64,000 bases of DNA. It comes from JACMQX01 sp044225675. Lineage in GTDB: Bacteria > Pseudomonadota > Gammaproteobacteria > Burkholderiales > Burkholderiaceae_C. A model generated the notes under the pieces. It saw only the letters and a list, made by a program, of their open reading frames with translations, was not told where the DNA came from and made no database searches. The stretch lies in contig JBGAIH010000025.1 in the NCBI GenBank assembly GCA_044225675.1, forward strand, positions 1 to 64,000. The letters run 5' to 3'. The translations under genes were made by a program, and so were the position numbers. Below are positions 38,976 through 50,433 of the stretch, in pieces. The first letter of the stretch is position 1. Every line of letters starts with the position of its first letter.

Positions 38976-40691
38976 TCATGCGTTGAACTTGCTGGTGACA
39001 GGGTATCGCCAATCCTTGCCGAAACTCCTGTGAGTTACCCGGATGCCGATCGGCGCCTGCCGGCGCTTGTACTCGTTGACCTTCACGAGCCAGGCCACGC
39101 GCCGCACGACGGCCGCGTCGAAGCCGGCCGCGATGATGTCCGCGATGCTCTGGTCGTTTTCCATGAAGCGCTCCAGGATCGCGTCCAGCACCTCGTAGGG
39201 CGGCAGGCTGTCCTGGTCCTTCTGGTCGGGCCGCAGCTCCGCGCTCGGCGGCCGCGTGATGATGCGCTCGGGAATCGGCTCGCGGCCGGTGCCGTAGGGG
39301 TCGTTGGCATTGCGCCAGCGGGCCAGCCGGAACACCGTGGTCTTCATCAGGTCCTTGATGACCGCAAAGCCACCCGCCATGTCGCCATAGAGCGTGCAGT
39401 AGCCGGTGGCCATCTCGCTCTTGTTGCCCGTCGTCAGCACGATGCTGCCGAACTTGTTGGACAGCGCCATCAGGATCACGCCGCGGATGCGGGCCTGGAT
39501 GTTCTCCTCGGTCGTGTCTTCCTTCAGGCCCTCGAACTCCCGGGCCAGCGAGGCCTTGAACGCCTCGAACTGCGGCACGATGGAGATCTCGTCGTAGCGC
39601 ACGCCGAGCCGGCCGGCCATGTCGCGCGCGTCGATCCACGAGATGTCGGCGGTGTACGGCGACGGCATCATCACCGCCCGGACCCTGTGCTTGCCCAGCG
39701 CGTCCACGGCGATCGCCAGCACGAGGGCGGAGTCGATGCCGCCCGACAGGCCCAGCAGCACCCCCGGAAACCCGTTCTTGCCGATGTAGTCGCGCACGCC
39801 CAGCACCAGCGCGTCCCACAGCAGCGCGTCGTCGTCGCGCGCGGGCGCGACCGGGCCCGCCAGCCGCACGCCGGAGCCTGCCGACCCGCCGGACGTGCCC
39901 GACCCGCCGGAGGCAGCGCCGCGGTCCAGGCTCAGCATGAACAGCTCCTCGCGGAAGCTCTGGGCGCAGGCCACGACCTCGCCTTCGGCCGACACCGCGA
40001 AGGAGCCGCCGTCGAACACCACCTCGTCCTGACCGCCCACCAGATGCGCATACACCAGCGGCAGACCGACGGCGCGCGCGCGCTCGGCCATGCGCGCCAC
40101 GCGTTCACTGCCCTTGCCCACGTGGTAGGGCGAGGCGTTGATCACCATCAGGGCCTCGGCACCAGCCACGCGCGCCAGATGGGCCGGCTCGTCGAACCAG
40201 GCGTCCTCGCAGACCAGCACGCCCACGCGGACCTTGCTGTCGCCCTCGCCGAGCTGGACCACGCAGGTGCCCTGCCCCGGCGTGAAGTAACGGCGCTCGT
40301 CGAACACCTGGTAGTTGGGCAGTTCGCGCTTGGCGTAGGTGGCCACCACCTGGCCTTCGCTGATCACGCTGGCCGCGTTGTAGCGGCGCTGGACGGCAAG
40401 GCTCCTGGTGCGGGAGTCGCTGCCGCTCGGATGGCCGACCACCACCGTCAGGCCCTTTAACCCGGCCAGCTCACGGGCCACCGTTTTGACGGCATCATCG
40501 CAGGCAGCGATGAAGGCAGGGCGCAGGAACAGGTCTTCGGCCGCATAGCCGCAGATGGACAGTTCGGGGGTCAGCAGCAGGCAGGCGCCGCGGGCATGGG
40601 CCGTCCGGCCCGCGTCGATGATTTTTTGCGCATTGCCCGCCATGTCACCGACGACGAAGTTAAGCTGGGCGATGCAGATGTTGAGCGTCAT
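38976..40691 (-). CDS. nadE: Glutamine-dependent NAD+ synthetase
   Basis: The 571-residue enzyme amidates deamido-NAD using ammonia made by its own glutaminase domain. Residues 1-270 are a nitrilase-fold amidase with the Glu-Lys-Cys triad in LLTPELSICGY, KRELPNYQVFDE and VLVCEDAW. The synthetase domain shows the PP-loop GLSGGIDSALVLAIAVDAL and SNKFGSIVLTTGNKSEMATG. A Gly/Ser-rich insert (GGSGTSGGSAGSG) links the halves. The ATG at 40691 (MTLNICIAQLNFVVGD) matches the family start; longer open frame upstream is the shadow of the divergent gene. It is only 21 bases from the GTG of that gene, so at least one promoter must lie inside coding sequence. Confidence 0.96.
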   Translation of the reverse strand: MTLNICIAQLNFVVGDMAGNAQKIIDAGRTAHARGACLLLTPELSICGYAAEDLFLRPAFIAACDDAVKTVARELAGLKGLTVVVGHPSGSDSRTRSLAVQRRYNAASVISEGQVVATYAKRELPNYQVFDERRYFTPGQGTCVVQLGEGDSKVRVGVLVCEDAWFDEPAHLARVAGAEALMVINASPYHVGKGSERVARMAERARAVGLPLVYAHLVGGQDEVVFDGGSFAVSAEGEVVACAQSFREELFMLSLDRGAASGGSGTSGGSAGSGVRLAGPVAPARDDDALLWDALVLGVRDYIGKNGFPGVLLGLSGGIDSALVLAIAVDALGKHRVRAVMMPSPYTADISWIDARDMAGRLGVRYDEISIVPQFEAFKASLAREFEGLKEDTTEENIQARIRGVILMALSNKFGSIVLTTGNKSEMATGYCTLYGDMAGGFAVIKDLMKTTVFRLARWRNANDPYGTGREPIPERIITRPPSAELRPDQKDQDSLPPYEVLDAILERFMENDQSIADIIAAGFDAAVVRRVAWLVKVNEYKRRQAPIGIRVTHRSFGKDWRYPVTSKFNA

Positions 40692-40712
40692 GTACCGGGG
40701 TTGCGAGGGCCA

Positions 40713-41891
40713 GTGAAAAGCGTTTCGAACGATTATGTCATCCGGGTGCTGGACGCGCCCGCGCAGGTGGCTGCCGCCGACTGGAACGGCCTGCTCGCGC
40801 TGCAGCGCGAGACCAGCCCCTTCATGCGCCACGAATACCTGGCCGCCATGCACGACAGCCAGAGCGCCGTGCCCCGCACCGGCTGGACGCCCCGCTTTCT
40901 CACCCTGTGGCGGGGCCGGCAGCTCGAAGCGGCCTGCGCGCTCTACCGCAAGACCCACTCCTACGGCGAATACGTCTTCGACTGGGCCTGGGCCAACGCC
41001 TACGAGCAGCATGGCCTCGCCTACTACCCCACGGCACTGGTCGCGCCACCCTTCACGCCGGTGCCGGGCGCCCGGCTGCTCGCCCGCGACACGGCGGCGC
41101 GGCGCGCCCTGCTGCGCGCCCTCGTGGCCTGGTGCCGCGACGAGGACCTGTCCTCGCTGCACCTGCTCTTCCTGGCCGAGGACGACGTGGCCGCCTGCGC
41201 CGAGGCCGGGCTGATGCTGCGCCACACGGTGCAGTTCCACTGGCAGAACCCGACGCCAGGCTATGCCGACTTCGACGCCTTCCTGGCGTCGCTCAGCCAG
41301 GACAAGCGAAAGAAGATCCGGCAGGAGCGACGCAAGGTCGCCGACGCGGGCGTGGTGTTCCGCCACGCGCGGGGCGCGGACATCGCTGCGGCCGACTGGG
41401 ACTTCTTCTACCGCTGCTACGAGCGGACCTACCTCGAGCACGGCAACGCGCCCTATCTCACGCGCGACTTCTTCCACCGCATGGCCGCGACGATGCCCGA
41501 GAACTGGCTGCTGTTCATCGCGGAGCGCGACGGCCGCCCGATCGCCTCCAGCCTGATCGGCCTGCAGTCCGGTGGCGACGGCGCAGGCGCCGAGATCGCC
41601 TTCGGCCGCTACTGGGGCGCGCTCGAACGGGTCGACTGCCTGCACTTCGAAGCCTGCTACTACCAGCCGCTGCAGTGGTGCATCGCGAACGGCGTGCGTC
41701 GATTCGAGGGCGGCGCGCAGGGCGAGCACAAGATGGCCCGCGCCCTGCTGCCGGTGCGCACCACCTCCGCCCACTGGCTCGCCCACCCCTCCTTTGCCGA
41801 TGCGGTCGAGCGATTCCTCGAACGCGAGGGGCACGGCGTGGCCAGCTACCTGGAACACCTCGAGCAGCGCTCGCCGTTCCGCCAGGGCTGA
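40713..41891 (+). CDS. GNAT/FemAB-like N-acyltransferase (COG3146 type)
   Basis: The 392-residue protein starts at GTG 40713 (VKSVSNDYVIRVL). It resembles the DUF482/COG3146 family of FemAB-like acyltransferases: an early FMRHEYLAAMHDSQSA, YVFDWAWANAYEQHGLAYYP, the central SLSQDKRKKIRQERRKV, YLTRDFFHRM, and the late block EGGAQGEHKMARALLP. Such proteins have a split GNAT fold; their substrate is generally unknown. Its stop is 82 bases before the wax ester synthase, and the two may share a transcript. An earlier ATG exists at 40596 inside nadE, in frame, but would overlap that gene by 96 bases; I prefer the GTG. Confidence 0.86.
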   Translation: MKSVSNDYVIRVLDAPAQVAAADWNGLLALQRETSPFMRHEYLAAMHDSQSAVPRTGWTPRFLTLWRGRQLEAACALYRKTHSYGEYVFDWAWANAYEQHGLAYYPTALVAPPFTPVPGARLLARDTAARRALLRALVAWCRDEDLSSLHLLFLAEDDVAACAEAGLMLRHTVQFHWQNPTPGYADFDAFLASLSQDKRKKIRQERRKVADAGVVFRHARGADIAAADWDFFYRCYERTYLEHGNAPYLTRDFFHRMAATMPENWLLFIAERDGRPIASSLIGLQSGGDGAGAEIAFGRYWGALERVDCLHFEACYYQPLQWCIANGVRRFEGGAQGEHKMARALLPVRTTSAHWLAHPSFADAVERFLEREGHGVASYLEHLEQRSPFRQG

Positions 41892-41973
41892 ATCCGCCGA
41901 GGCCGCGCCCGTGCGGCAAACCCTAGTGGCGCGACGCGTGGGGCCCGACTACGCTCCCGAGGAGGAGCCCTTC

Positions 41974-43710
41974 ATGAAAACACTCAGCGGCCTGGACGCG
42001 ACCTTTCTCTACCTGGAAACGCCCGACATGCCGATGCACGTCGGCTCCCTCAACCTCTATGAACTGCCTGCCGGCTTCAAGGGCAGCTTCCACAAGCTGC
42101 TGCAGGGCCACATTACGCGCCGCATGCACCTGGCCCCGGTCTTCACGCGCCAGCTGGCGCGGATGCCGCTCGACCTCGGCCATCCTTTGTGGGTCGAGGC
42201 CGACGAGGTCGACCTCGACTACCACGTGCGCAAGGTGCCGGGTGCGCGCCTGACCGTGCGCCAGGCCGAGGCGCAGGCCGCCCGCCTGCACGGCCAGCTG
42301 ATCGACCGCAGCCGCCCGCTGTGGGAGTTCCATGTGTTCGACAGCATCCGCCTGCCGGACGGGCGCCAGTGCGCCGCGCTCTACTCCAAGATCCACCACG
42401 CCGCGCTCGACGGCAAGGGCGGCACGGTGCTGGCCAATGCCGTACTCGACGTCACGCCCGTTCCGCGCGAGGTCCCGCCCCCGGACCCCGCGCGCAAGGG
42501 CCGCACCCGCGCCGACCTGAAGATCGGCGAGATGATCGGCGCGGTGTTCTCGAACTCGCTCGCGCAGTACGCCAAGCTGGCGCGCTCGCTCCCCGCTGCG
42601 GCCACGTCGCTCGGCGGCACGGTGGCGCGGCGCACGTTCGGCGCGTCGGGTGGCCCGGGTGCATCGAGCGCCGCCGCCGGTGCAGGCGGTGCTGCCGGCG
42701 CGGTGGCCAGCCTCAAGCCCAAGCTGCCGGTCAGCCTGGCGCCGCGCACGCTGTTCAATGCGCCGATCACGCCGCGCCGCGCCTTCGCGACCGCCAGCCT
42801 GCCGTTCGCCGAATGCCGCGCCATGGCCAGGGCGGTCGGCGGCAGCTTCAACGACATCGTCCTGTGGATCTGCTCCACCGCCCTGCGCAGCTACCTGGCC
42901 GAACACGGCGGCGTGCCGCGCAAGACGCTCGTGGCCGCCATGCCCGTCAGCCTGCGCGAGGAGAACAACAAGGAACTCAACAACCAGGCCTCGATGAGCC
43001 TGGTGGAACTGGGCACGCAATACGCCCATCCCGTCAAGCGCATGAGCGCCATCCTGACGTCCACCGGCAAGGTCAAGGAAGCGCTGGTCAGCCTCAAGAG
43101 CGTGCTGCCCACCGACTACCCGGGCCTGCTGGCGCCGTGGATCGTCGGCGGCGTGGCCAAGGCGGCCTTCAAGACCTACAGCGCCACGGGCCTGGCCGAG
43201 CGCCTGCCGATGATGGCCAACCTCGCCATCAGCAACGTGCCGGGGCCGCAGGTGCCGCTGTACATGGCGGGCGCCCGCATGACCACGTTCCATCCGCTGT
43301 CCATCGTGACGCATGGCCTGGCGCTGAACATCACCATCCAGACCTACGCCGGCAGCGTGGACTTCGGCCTGATCGCCGACGCCCGCGCAGTGCCTGACGT
43401 CCAGCGCCTGGCCGATGCGATCGGCGACGCGTTCGACGAGGCCCGGCGTCTGTTCGCCAGCGCACCGCCGGCCCCGACTGCTGCGCCCGTTGCGCCGACC
43501 GCCGTCACCAAGGCGACGCGAACCCCGAGCACCGACTCTAAAGTCGCCGCAGCCGCCCGCAAGCCCCGGCCGAAAGCTGCTAAGGTGACGCCCAAGGCTG
43601 CTCCGCGCAGCCAAGCAAGAACCGCCCATGGCCCAGCAGAGACAAAAACGCCCCGCAAGTCACCCCAACGCACAGCTGCGCGCGCCCAGCCTCGCACTGC
43701 TCGCGCTTGA
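41974..43710 (+). CDS. Wax ester synthase/acyl-CoA:diacylglycerol acyltransferase
   Basis: The 578-residue bifunctional enzyme esterifies fatty alcohols or diacylglycerol with acyl-CoA, making neutral storage lipid. The start has GAGGAGG at -13 and the family N-terminus LSGLDATFLYLETPDMPMHVGS. The catalytic HHxxxDG motif reads HHAALDG near residue 133; later blocks include NDIVLWICSTALRSYL, LAISNVPGPQVPLYMAGA and GLALNITIQTYAG. After about residue 490 comes a tail of some 90 residues made almost only of Ala, Pro, Lys, Thr and Arg, reminiscent of histone-H1-like or phasin-like tails. The last 83 bases overlap the next gene in another frame. Confidence 0.93.
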   Translation: MKTLSGLDATFLYLETPDMPMHVGSLNLYELPAGFKGSFHKLLQGHITRRMHLAPVFTRQLARMPLDLGHPLWVEADEVDLDYHVRKVPGARLTVRQAEAQAARLHGQLIDRSRPLWEFHVFDSIRLPDGRQCAALYSKIHHAALDGKGGTVLANAVLDVTPVPREVPPPDPARKGRTRADLKIGEMIGAVFSNSLAQYAKLARSLPAAATSLGGTVARRTFGASGGPGASSAAAGAGGAAGAVASLKPKLPVSLAPRTLFNAPITPRRAFATASLPFAECRAMARAVGGSFNDIVLWICSTALRSYLAEHGGVPRKTLVAAMPVSLREENNKELNNQASMSLVELGTQYAHPVKRMSAILTSTGKVKEALVSLKSVLPTDYPGLLAPWIVGGVAKAAFKTYSATGLAERLPMMANLAISNVPGPQVPLYMAGARMTTFHPLSIVTHGLALNITIQTYAGSVDFGLIADARAVPDVQRLADAIGDAFDEARRLFASAPPAPTAAPVAPTAVTKATRTPSTDSKVAAAARKPRPKAAKVTPKAAPRSQARTAHGPAETKTPRKSPQRTAARAQPRTARA

Positions 43711-44434
43711 GTTCCGCGCCCCCTGGGAATTCGGCTCGGTGCTGCCGGCCTGGCCGGCGCTGTCGCGGGCGCCCGCGGGTGACGGCCACACCATCATCGT
43801 GTTCCCCGGCCTGAGCGCCAGCGACGCCACCACCGTGCCGCTGCGCCGCTACATCGCCTCGCTCGGCTACCGCGCCGAAGGCTGGAGCCAGGGCTTCAAC
43901 TTCGGGCCCCGCGCAGGCGTGCTGGAGTCCGCCAAGCAGCAGCTCGCCGACGCGTTCGATGCCAGTGGCGGCAAGGTCAGCCTGATCGGATGGAGCCTGG
44001 GGGGTGTCTATGCGCGCGAACTCGCCAAGGAAATGCCCGACAAGGTCCGCAGCGTGATCACGCTGGGCACGCCCTTCTCGGGCCCGCCCAAGGCCACCAA
44101 TGCCTGGCGCGTCTATGAACTCACCAGCGGCCGCAGCATCGAGACGGAAGTCGAGAACTACGACCTCCCCTCAGCGCCGCCCGTGCCGACCACGAGCATC
44201 TTCTCGCGCACCGACGGCATCGTGGCCTGGCAGGGCAGCATCCAGGCGCCCTGCGACCGCAATCCGCACACCGAGAACATCGAGGTCTTCGCGAGCCACC
44301 TGGGCCTCGGCCTCAATCCGAGCGTCTGGTGGGCGGTGGCCGACCGCCTCGCGCAGCCGCATGGGCAGTGGCGCCCGTTCCAGCGCCGCGACGGGCTGCT
44401 CAAGGGCCTGGTGTTTCCCGACCCGCACCGCTGA
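43628..44434 (+). CDS. Alpha/beta hydrolase
   Basis: The 268-residue hydrolase has the strand HTIIVFPGLSASDATTVPLR with an oxyanion region, the nucleophile elbow GWSLGG near residue 123 (Ser), TLGTPFSG, a catalytic Asp candidate in FSRTDGIVAW, and a late His in ASHLGLG. It resembles esterases or lipases lying next to wax ester synthase genes, so it may act on lipids. The only suitable start (ATG 43628) lies inside the wax ester synthase tail, giving an 83-base overlap; the hydrolase fold seems to need residues encoded before 43740, so the overlap is probably genuine. No ribosome-binding site is visible, consistent with coupling. Confidence 0.87.
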   Translation: MAQQRQKRPASHPNAQLRAPSLALLALEFRAPWEFGSVLPAWPALSRAPAGDGHTIIVFPGLSASDATTVPLRRYIASLGYRAEGWSQGFNFGPRAGVLESAKQQLADAFDASGGKVSLIGWSLGGVYARELAKEMPDKVRSVITLGTPFSGPPKATNAWRVYELTSGRSIETEVENYDLPSAPPVPTTSIFSRTDGIVAWQGSIQAPCDRNPHTENIEVFASHLGLGLNPSVWWAVADRLAQPHGQWRPFQRRDGLLKGLVFPDPHR

Positions 44435-44533
44435 GCCCGAGCCGCAGGCACCGCCGACCCCATTGACCGCCGCCGACCCCGGCGGCGGCTGGCAGCTGCG
44501 GCAAGCCTGCCGCTTCCGTCGCCCGCCTTCGCC

Positions 44534-45075
44534 TTATTCGCCCGACTTCGCCTTGTAGTTGGCGATGCCGTCCAGGATTTCCTTCTTGGCCGCTTCCGGG
44601 CCTTCCCAGCCCAGGATCTTGACCCACTTGCCCTCTTCAAGGTCCTTGTAGTGCTCGAAGAAATGGGCGATGGTCTTCAGCCGCAGCGGGTTGAGGTCCT
44701 CGGGCTTCTGCCACTGGGTGTAGATCGACAGGATCTTGTCGGTCGGCACGGCCAGCAGCTTGCCGTCTTCGCCGGCCTCGTCCTGCATCTTGAGGATGCC
44801 GATCGGACGGCAGGTGACCACCACGCCCGGGATCAGCGGCACCGGCGTGATCACCAGCACGTCGACCGGGTCGCCGTCGTCGCTGATCGTCTTGGGCACG
44901 TAGCCGTAGTTCGTCGGGTAGTGCATCGACGTGCTCATGAAGCGGTCCACGAAGATCGCGCCCGACTCCTTGTCCACCTCGTACTTGACCGGGTCGGCGT
45001 TCATCGGGATCTCGATGATCACGTTGAACTCTTGCGGCGAACTTTCTTGCCCGGCGTGACGTTGTCGAGGGACAT
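44534..45075 (-). CDS. ppa: Inorganic pyrophosphatase, frameshifted near the start
   Basis: Soluble PPase hydrolyses PPi in the cytoplasm. The coding frame from about 45030 down to 44534 is a normal bacterial family I enzyme: EFNVIIEIPMNADPVKYEVDK, YPTNYGYVP, the metal-binding DGDPVDVLVITP, KILSIYTQWQKPEDL and HFFEHYKDLE. The expected start MSLDNVTPGKKV is present at ATG 45075 but in another frame, which stops after 18 codons. One base appears missing in the GTTCGCCG stretch (45035-45042); restoring it gives VPPQEFN and a 180-residue protein of family length. I read this as a sequencing error rather than a dead gene, since PPase is essential and the rest is intact. It is divergent from the H+-PPase region. 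Confidence 0.88.
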
Positions 45076-45092
45076 GACTTCTTCTTTCGTTG

Positions 45093-45230
45093 CAGATGGA
45101 AAGCCGGCTCGCACGCCCAGGAGAAACCCTGATTCTTACGTCGGTGGAGCCGCGTCGCCGGACCGCCATCACCGGGTGGTCCGCGTTTGCGCTTATAGTC
45201 CGCCCGTTGGCCAATCGCGCCACGGGGAGC
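45093..45230. repeat. Direct repeat, copy A (upstream region of the first H+-PPase copy)
   Basis: This stretch recurs at 47915-48058. Shared blocks are CAGATGGAAAGCCGGC, AGGAGAAACCCTGATT, GACCGCCATCA and a 34-base run starting CGTTTGCGCTTATAG, then CCACGGGGAGC. Between blocks the copies differ by small indels and substitutions. It is the 5' flank of the ppa/hppA divergent pair. Confidence 0.8.
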
Positions 45231-45298
45231 GTCGGCCCAACGCGGCGGGGAGAGTCCCGAGACGCAACATCCCGTTGAACGCGGAAGGAGAATTCTCC

Positions 45299-47429
45299 AT
45301 CTCAGGCAAATGGCGCTGAACATGGCGCTGGTCTGCGGCTGGTGGCCGTGGCATACGGCATTCATGCAACGCGGCTGGATCCTCTCGCAGGACGCGGGCA
45401 ATGCCCGCATGCAGGAGATCGCCAGCGCGATCCAGCCGGGCGCCGCGGCCTACCTGGCGCGCCAGTACAGGACGATCGCCATCGTCGGCGTGGTGCTGGC
45501 GGTGCTGATCGCCGTCTTCCTGGACGGCAAGACGGCCATCGGCTTCGTGCTCGGCGCGGTGCTGTCCGGCGCCTGCGGCTTCATCGGCATGAACGTGTCG
45601 GTGCGCGCCAACGTGCGCACCGCGCAGGCGGCCACGCGCGGCATCGGCCCGGCGCTGGACATCGCCTTCAAGGGCGGCGCCATCACCGGCATGCTGGTGG
45701 TCGGCCTGGGCCTGCTGGGCGTGGGCGTTCTTCTGGTTCCTCGTCGGCAATGCGCCGGCCGCCCGCCAAGTTCTCAACGGTGCTCAACGCTGCTCGGCTT
45801 CGCCTTCGGTTCCTCGCTGATCTCGATCTTCGCGCCTGGGCGGCGGCATCTTCACCAAGGGCGCCGACGTCGGCGCCGACCTGGTGGGCAAGGTCGAAGC
45901 CGGCATCCCGGAAGACGATCCGCGCAACCCGGCGGTGATCGCCGACAACGTCGGCGACAACGTCGGCGACTGCGCCGGCATGGCGGCCGACCTGTTCGAG
46001 ACCTATGCGGTGACGCTGATCGCCACCATGGCGCTGGGCGCGCTGATGGTGACCGGCGCGCCGACCGCCGCCGCGGTGTACCCGCTGCTGCTGGGCGGCG
46101 TGTCGATCATCGCCTCGATCATCGGCTGCAGCTTCGTCAAGGCCAGCCCCGGCATGAAGAACGTGATGCCGGCGCTGTACAAGGGCCTGATCGTCGCCGG
46201 CGTGATCTCGCTGATCGCCTTCTACGGCGTCACCACGATGGTGATGCCAACGCCATGACCGGCACCGGCAGCCAGATCATGCGCCTGTTCGGCGCCTGCG
46301 CCGTCGGCCTGCTGCTGACCGCAGGGATGGTGTGGATCACCGAGTACTACACCGGCACCGACTACAAGCCGGTGCAGCACGTCGCGCAAGCCTCCACCAC
46401 CGGCCACGGCACCAACATCATCGCCGGCCTCGGCGTGTCGATGCGCTCCACCGCCTGGCCGGTGATCTTCGTCTGCGTCGCGATCATCGTCTCCTACTGC
46501 CTCGCCGGCCTGTACGGCATCGCCGTGGCCGCCACCTCGATGCTGAGCATGGCCGGCATCGTGGTCGCGCTCGACGCCTACGGCCCGATCACCGACAACG
46601 CCGGCGGCATCGCCGAGATGGCCGAGCTGCCGGACAGCGTGCGCGACATCACCGACCCGCTCGACGCGGTGGGCAACACCACCAAGGCGGTGACCAAGGG
46701 CCGCAATCGGCTCGGCCGGCCTGGCCGCGCTCGTGCTGTTCGCCGACTACACGCACTCGCTCGCCACGCGCGGCATCAGCGCCAGCTTCGATCTGAGCAA
46801 CCCCAAGGTGATCATCGGCCTGTTCATCGGCGGCCTGATTCCGTATCTCTTCGGCGCGATGGCGATGGAGGCCGTCGGCCGCGCCGCGGGCTCGGTGGTC
46901 GAGGAAGTGCGCCGCCAGTTCCGCGACATCAAGGGCATCATGGAAGGCAAGCCCAATACGAGCCGTCGACATGCTCACCGCCGCGGCGATCAAGGAGATG
47001 ATGATCCCGTCGCTGCTGCCGGTGGTGGTGCCGATCCTGGTGGGCCTGTTGCTCGGCGCCGAGGCGCTCGGCGGCCTGCTGATGGGCACTATCGTCACGG
47101 GCCTGTTCGTCGCCATCAGCATGTGCACCGGCGGCGGCGCGTGGGACAACGCCAAGAAGTACATCGAAGACGGCAACTTCGGCGGCAAGGGCAGCGACGC
47201 GCACAAGGCCGCCGTGACCGGCGACACCGTGGGCGACCCCTACAAGGACACCGCCGGCCCGGCGGTCAACCCGTTGATCAAGATCATCAACATCGTGGCC
47301 CTGCTGATCGTGCCGCTGCTGCCGGTGCCCGCGGGCTCGACGTCGGCCGCGCACGGCGCCACTGCGCCGGTGGTCGCACCGGCGGCGACGAGCCAAGCCA
47401 TGCCGCCGGCCGAGCCGGCGTCGAAGTAG
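45299..47429 (+). pseudogene. H+-translocating pyrophosphatase copy with about eight frameshifts
   Basis: Pieces of one H+-PPase are spread over all three frames. Breaks lie near 45333, 45366, 45722, 45790, 45836, 46250, 46705 and 46960, and the codon aligned to the start of the intact copy reads ATC. Between breaks the protein is pristine: DNVGDNVGDCAGMAADLFET, GAYGPITDNAGG-type core (here DAYGPITDNAGGIAEM), GNTTKAVTKG, AIKEMMIPSLLPVVVP, MCTGGGAWDNAKKYIED. It is clearly related to, but not identical with, the intact gene at 48131-50350; many differences are synonymous, and the Ala/Pro-rich C-terminus differs. Indels without missense decay are typical of uncorrected sequencing error. So this may be a real intact homologue from a related strain placed here by the assembler, or a duplicated copy read poorly. 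Confidence 0.8.
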
Positions 47430-47479
47430 GACAGCGCTGCAGGTGCGCAAGGGCCGCGCGGCCCTTCGCGCCTGGAGGG

Positions 47480-47903
47480 CTAGAACTTCTCGGCGATGAA
47501 CATGCCCGAGTGGTCGGGCGACTTGTGCGAGGTGTCGATCCGCCGCTTCGGCAGCTTGACCTTCTCGCGCTTCATCGCCTTGTAAGGCACGCGCGACAGC
47601 AGGTGACTGATGATGTTCAGCCGCGCACGGCGCTTGTCGTCGGAGCGCGCCAGATGCCACGGCGCGTAACCGGTATGGGTGGCGGCGAACATCTCGTCGC
47701 GCGCCTTGGTGTAGTCGTTCCAGGCCGTATAGGAGCGCAGATCCATCGGCGACAGCTTCCAGATCTTGCGCCCGTCGTTGATGCGGCCTTCGAGACGGCG
47801 CGTCTGCTCCTGCGGGCTGACCTCGAGCCAGTACTTCAGCAGCACGACGCCGGAATCGACGATCGCCTTCTCCACCAGGGGCACCGTCTGCAGGAAGCGC
47901 AGN
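47480..47903 (-). pseudogene. Polyphosphate kinase 2 fragment (C-terminal half)
   Basis: About 140 residues of a PPK2-family kinase are recognisable: VEKAIVDSGVVLLKYWLEV, EQTRRLEGRINDGRKIWKLS, SYTAWNDYTKARDEMF, and ending GMFIAEKF. PPK2 uses polyphosphate to phosphorylate nucleotides or the reverse. The N-terminal half, including the Walker A loop, is absent; the frame runs into the ambiguous base at 47903 and then into copy B of the direct repeat, where the translation is meaningless. It converges on the frameshifted H+-PPase, 50 bases away. The truncation coincides exactly with the ambiguous base, so an assembly join is likelier than a biological deletion. Confidence 0.82.
47903..47903. other. 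Ambiguous base (N) at an apparent assembly join
   Basis: The only undetermined base in the window. Left of it is mid-PPK2 sequence; right of it, within 12 bases, begins the second copy of the ppa/hppA upstream region. It therefore marks a probable contig junction. Confidence 0.9.
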
Positions 47904-47914
47904 ATTTGGTTGTA

Positions 47915-48058
47915 CAGATGGAAAGCCGGCCAGGTGCCGGGGATCAGGAGAAACCCTGATTTTACGGGTGGAGCTTTGCGTTTCCTGACCGCCATCAGAA
48001 GAAGCGCCGCCGTTTGCGCTTATAGTCCGCCCGTTGGCCAATCGTCTCCACGGGGAGC
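47915..48058. repeat. Direct repeat, copy B (upstream region of intact hppA)
   Basis: Second copy of the 45093-45230 sequence, same orientation, about 2.8 kb downstream. It contains the same 34-base identical run (48011-48044). It leads into the intact hppA gene, whereas copy A leads into the frameshifted one. Confidence 0.8.
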
Positions 48059-48130
48059 AACGAGGAAGCAACGCAGCGGGGGCCCCGCTTGCGGGGCTCC
48101 CTCCAAGCGAAACAACGTAGGAGAACAAAC

Positions 48131-50350
<2,220 letters not shown>

Positions 50351-50433
50351 GCTTGCGCCGTGCCGCCGCGCGTCTTCAAGACGCCGGCTGTTCGCGGTGC
50401 CAGGGTCTGTCATTGCGGCAGGCCTGTGATACG

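Noticed and set aside
38976..41858. 960-residue nadE product
   Set aside because: The upstream 389 codons are antisense to the GNAT-like gene; MTLNICIAQLNF is the normal NadE start.
45342..45938. 198-codon frame and similar short frames within the first H+-PPase copy, taken as separate genes
   Set aside because: They are pieces of one H+-PPase and out-of-frame sequence between frameshifts.
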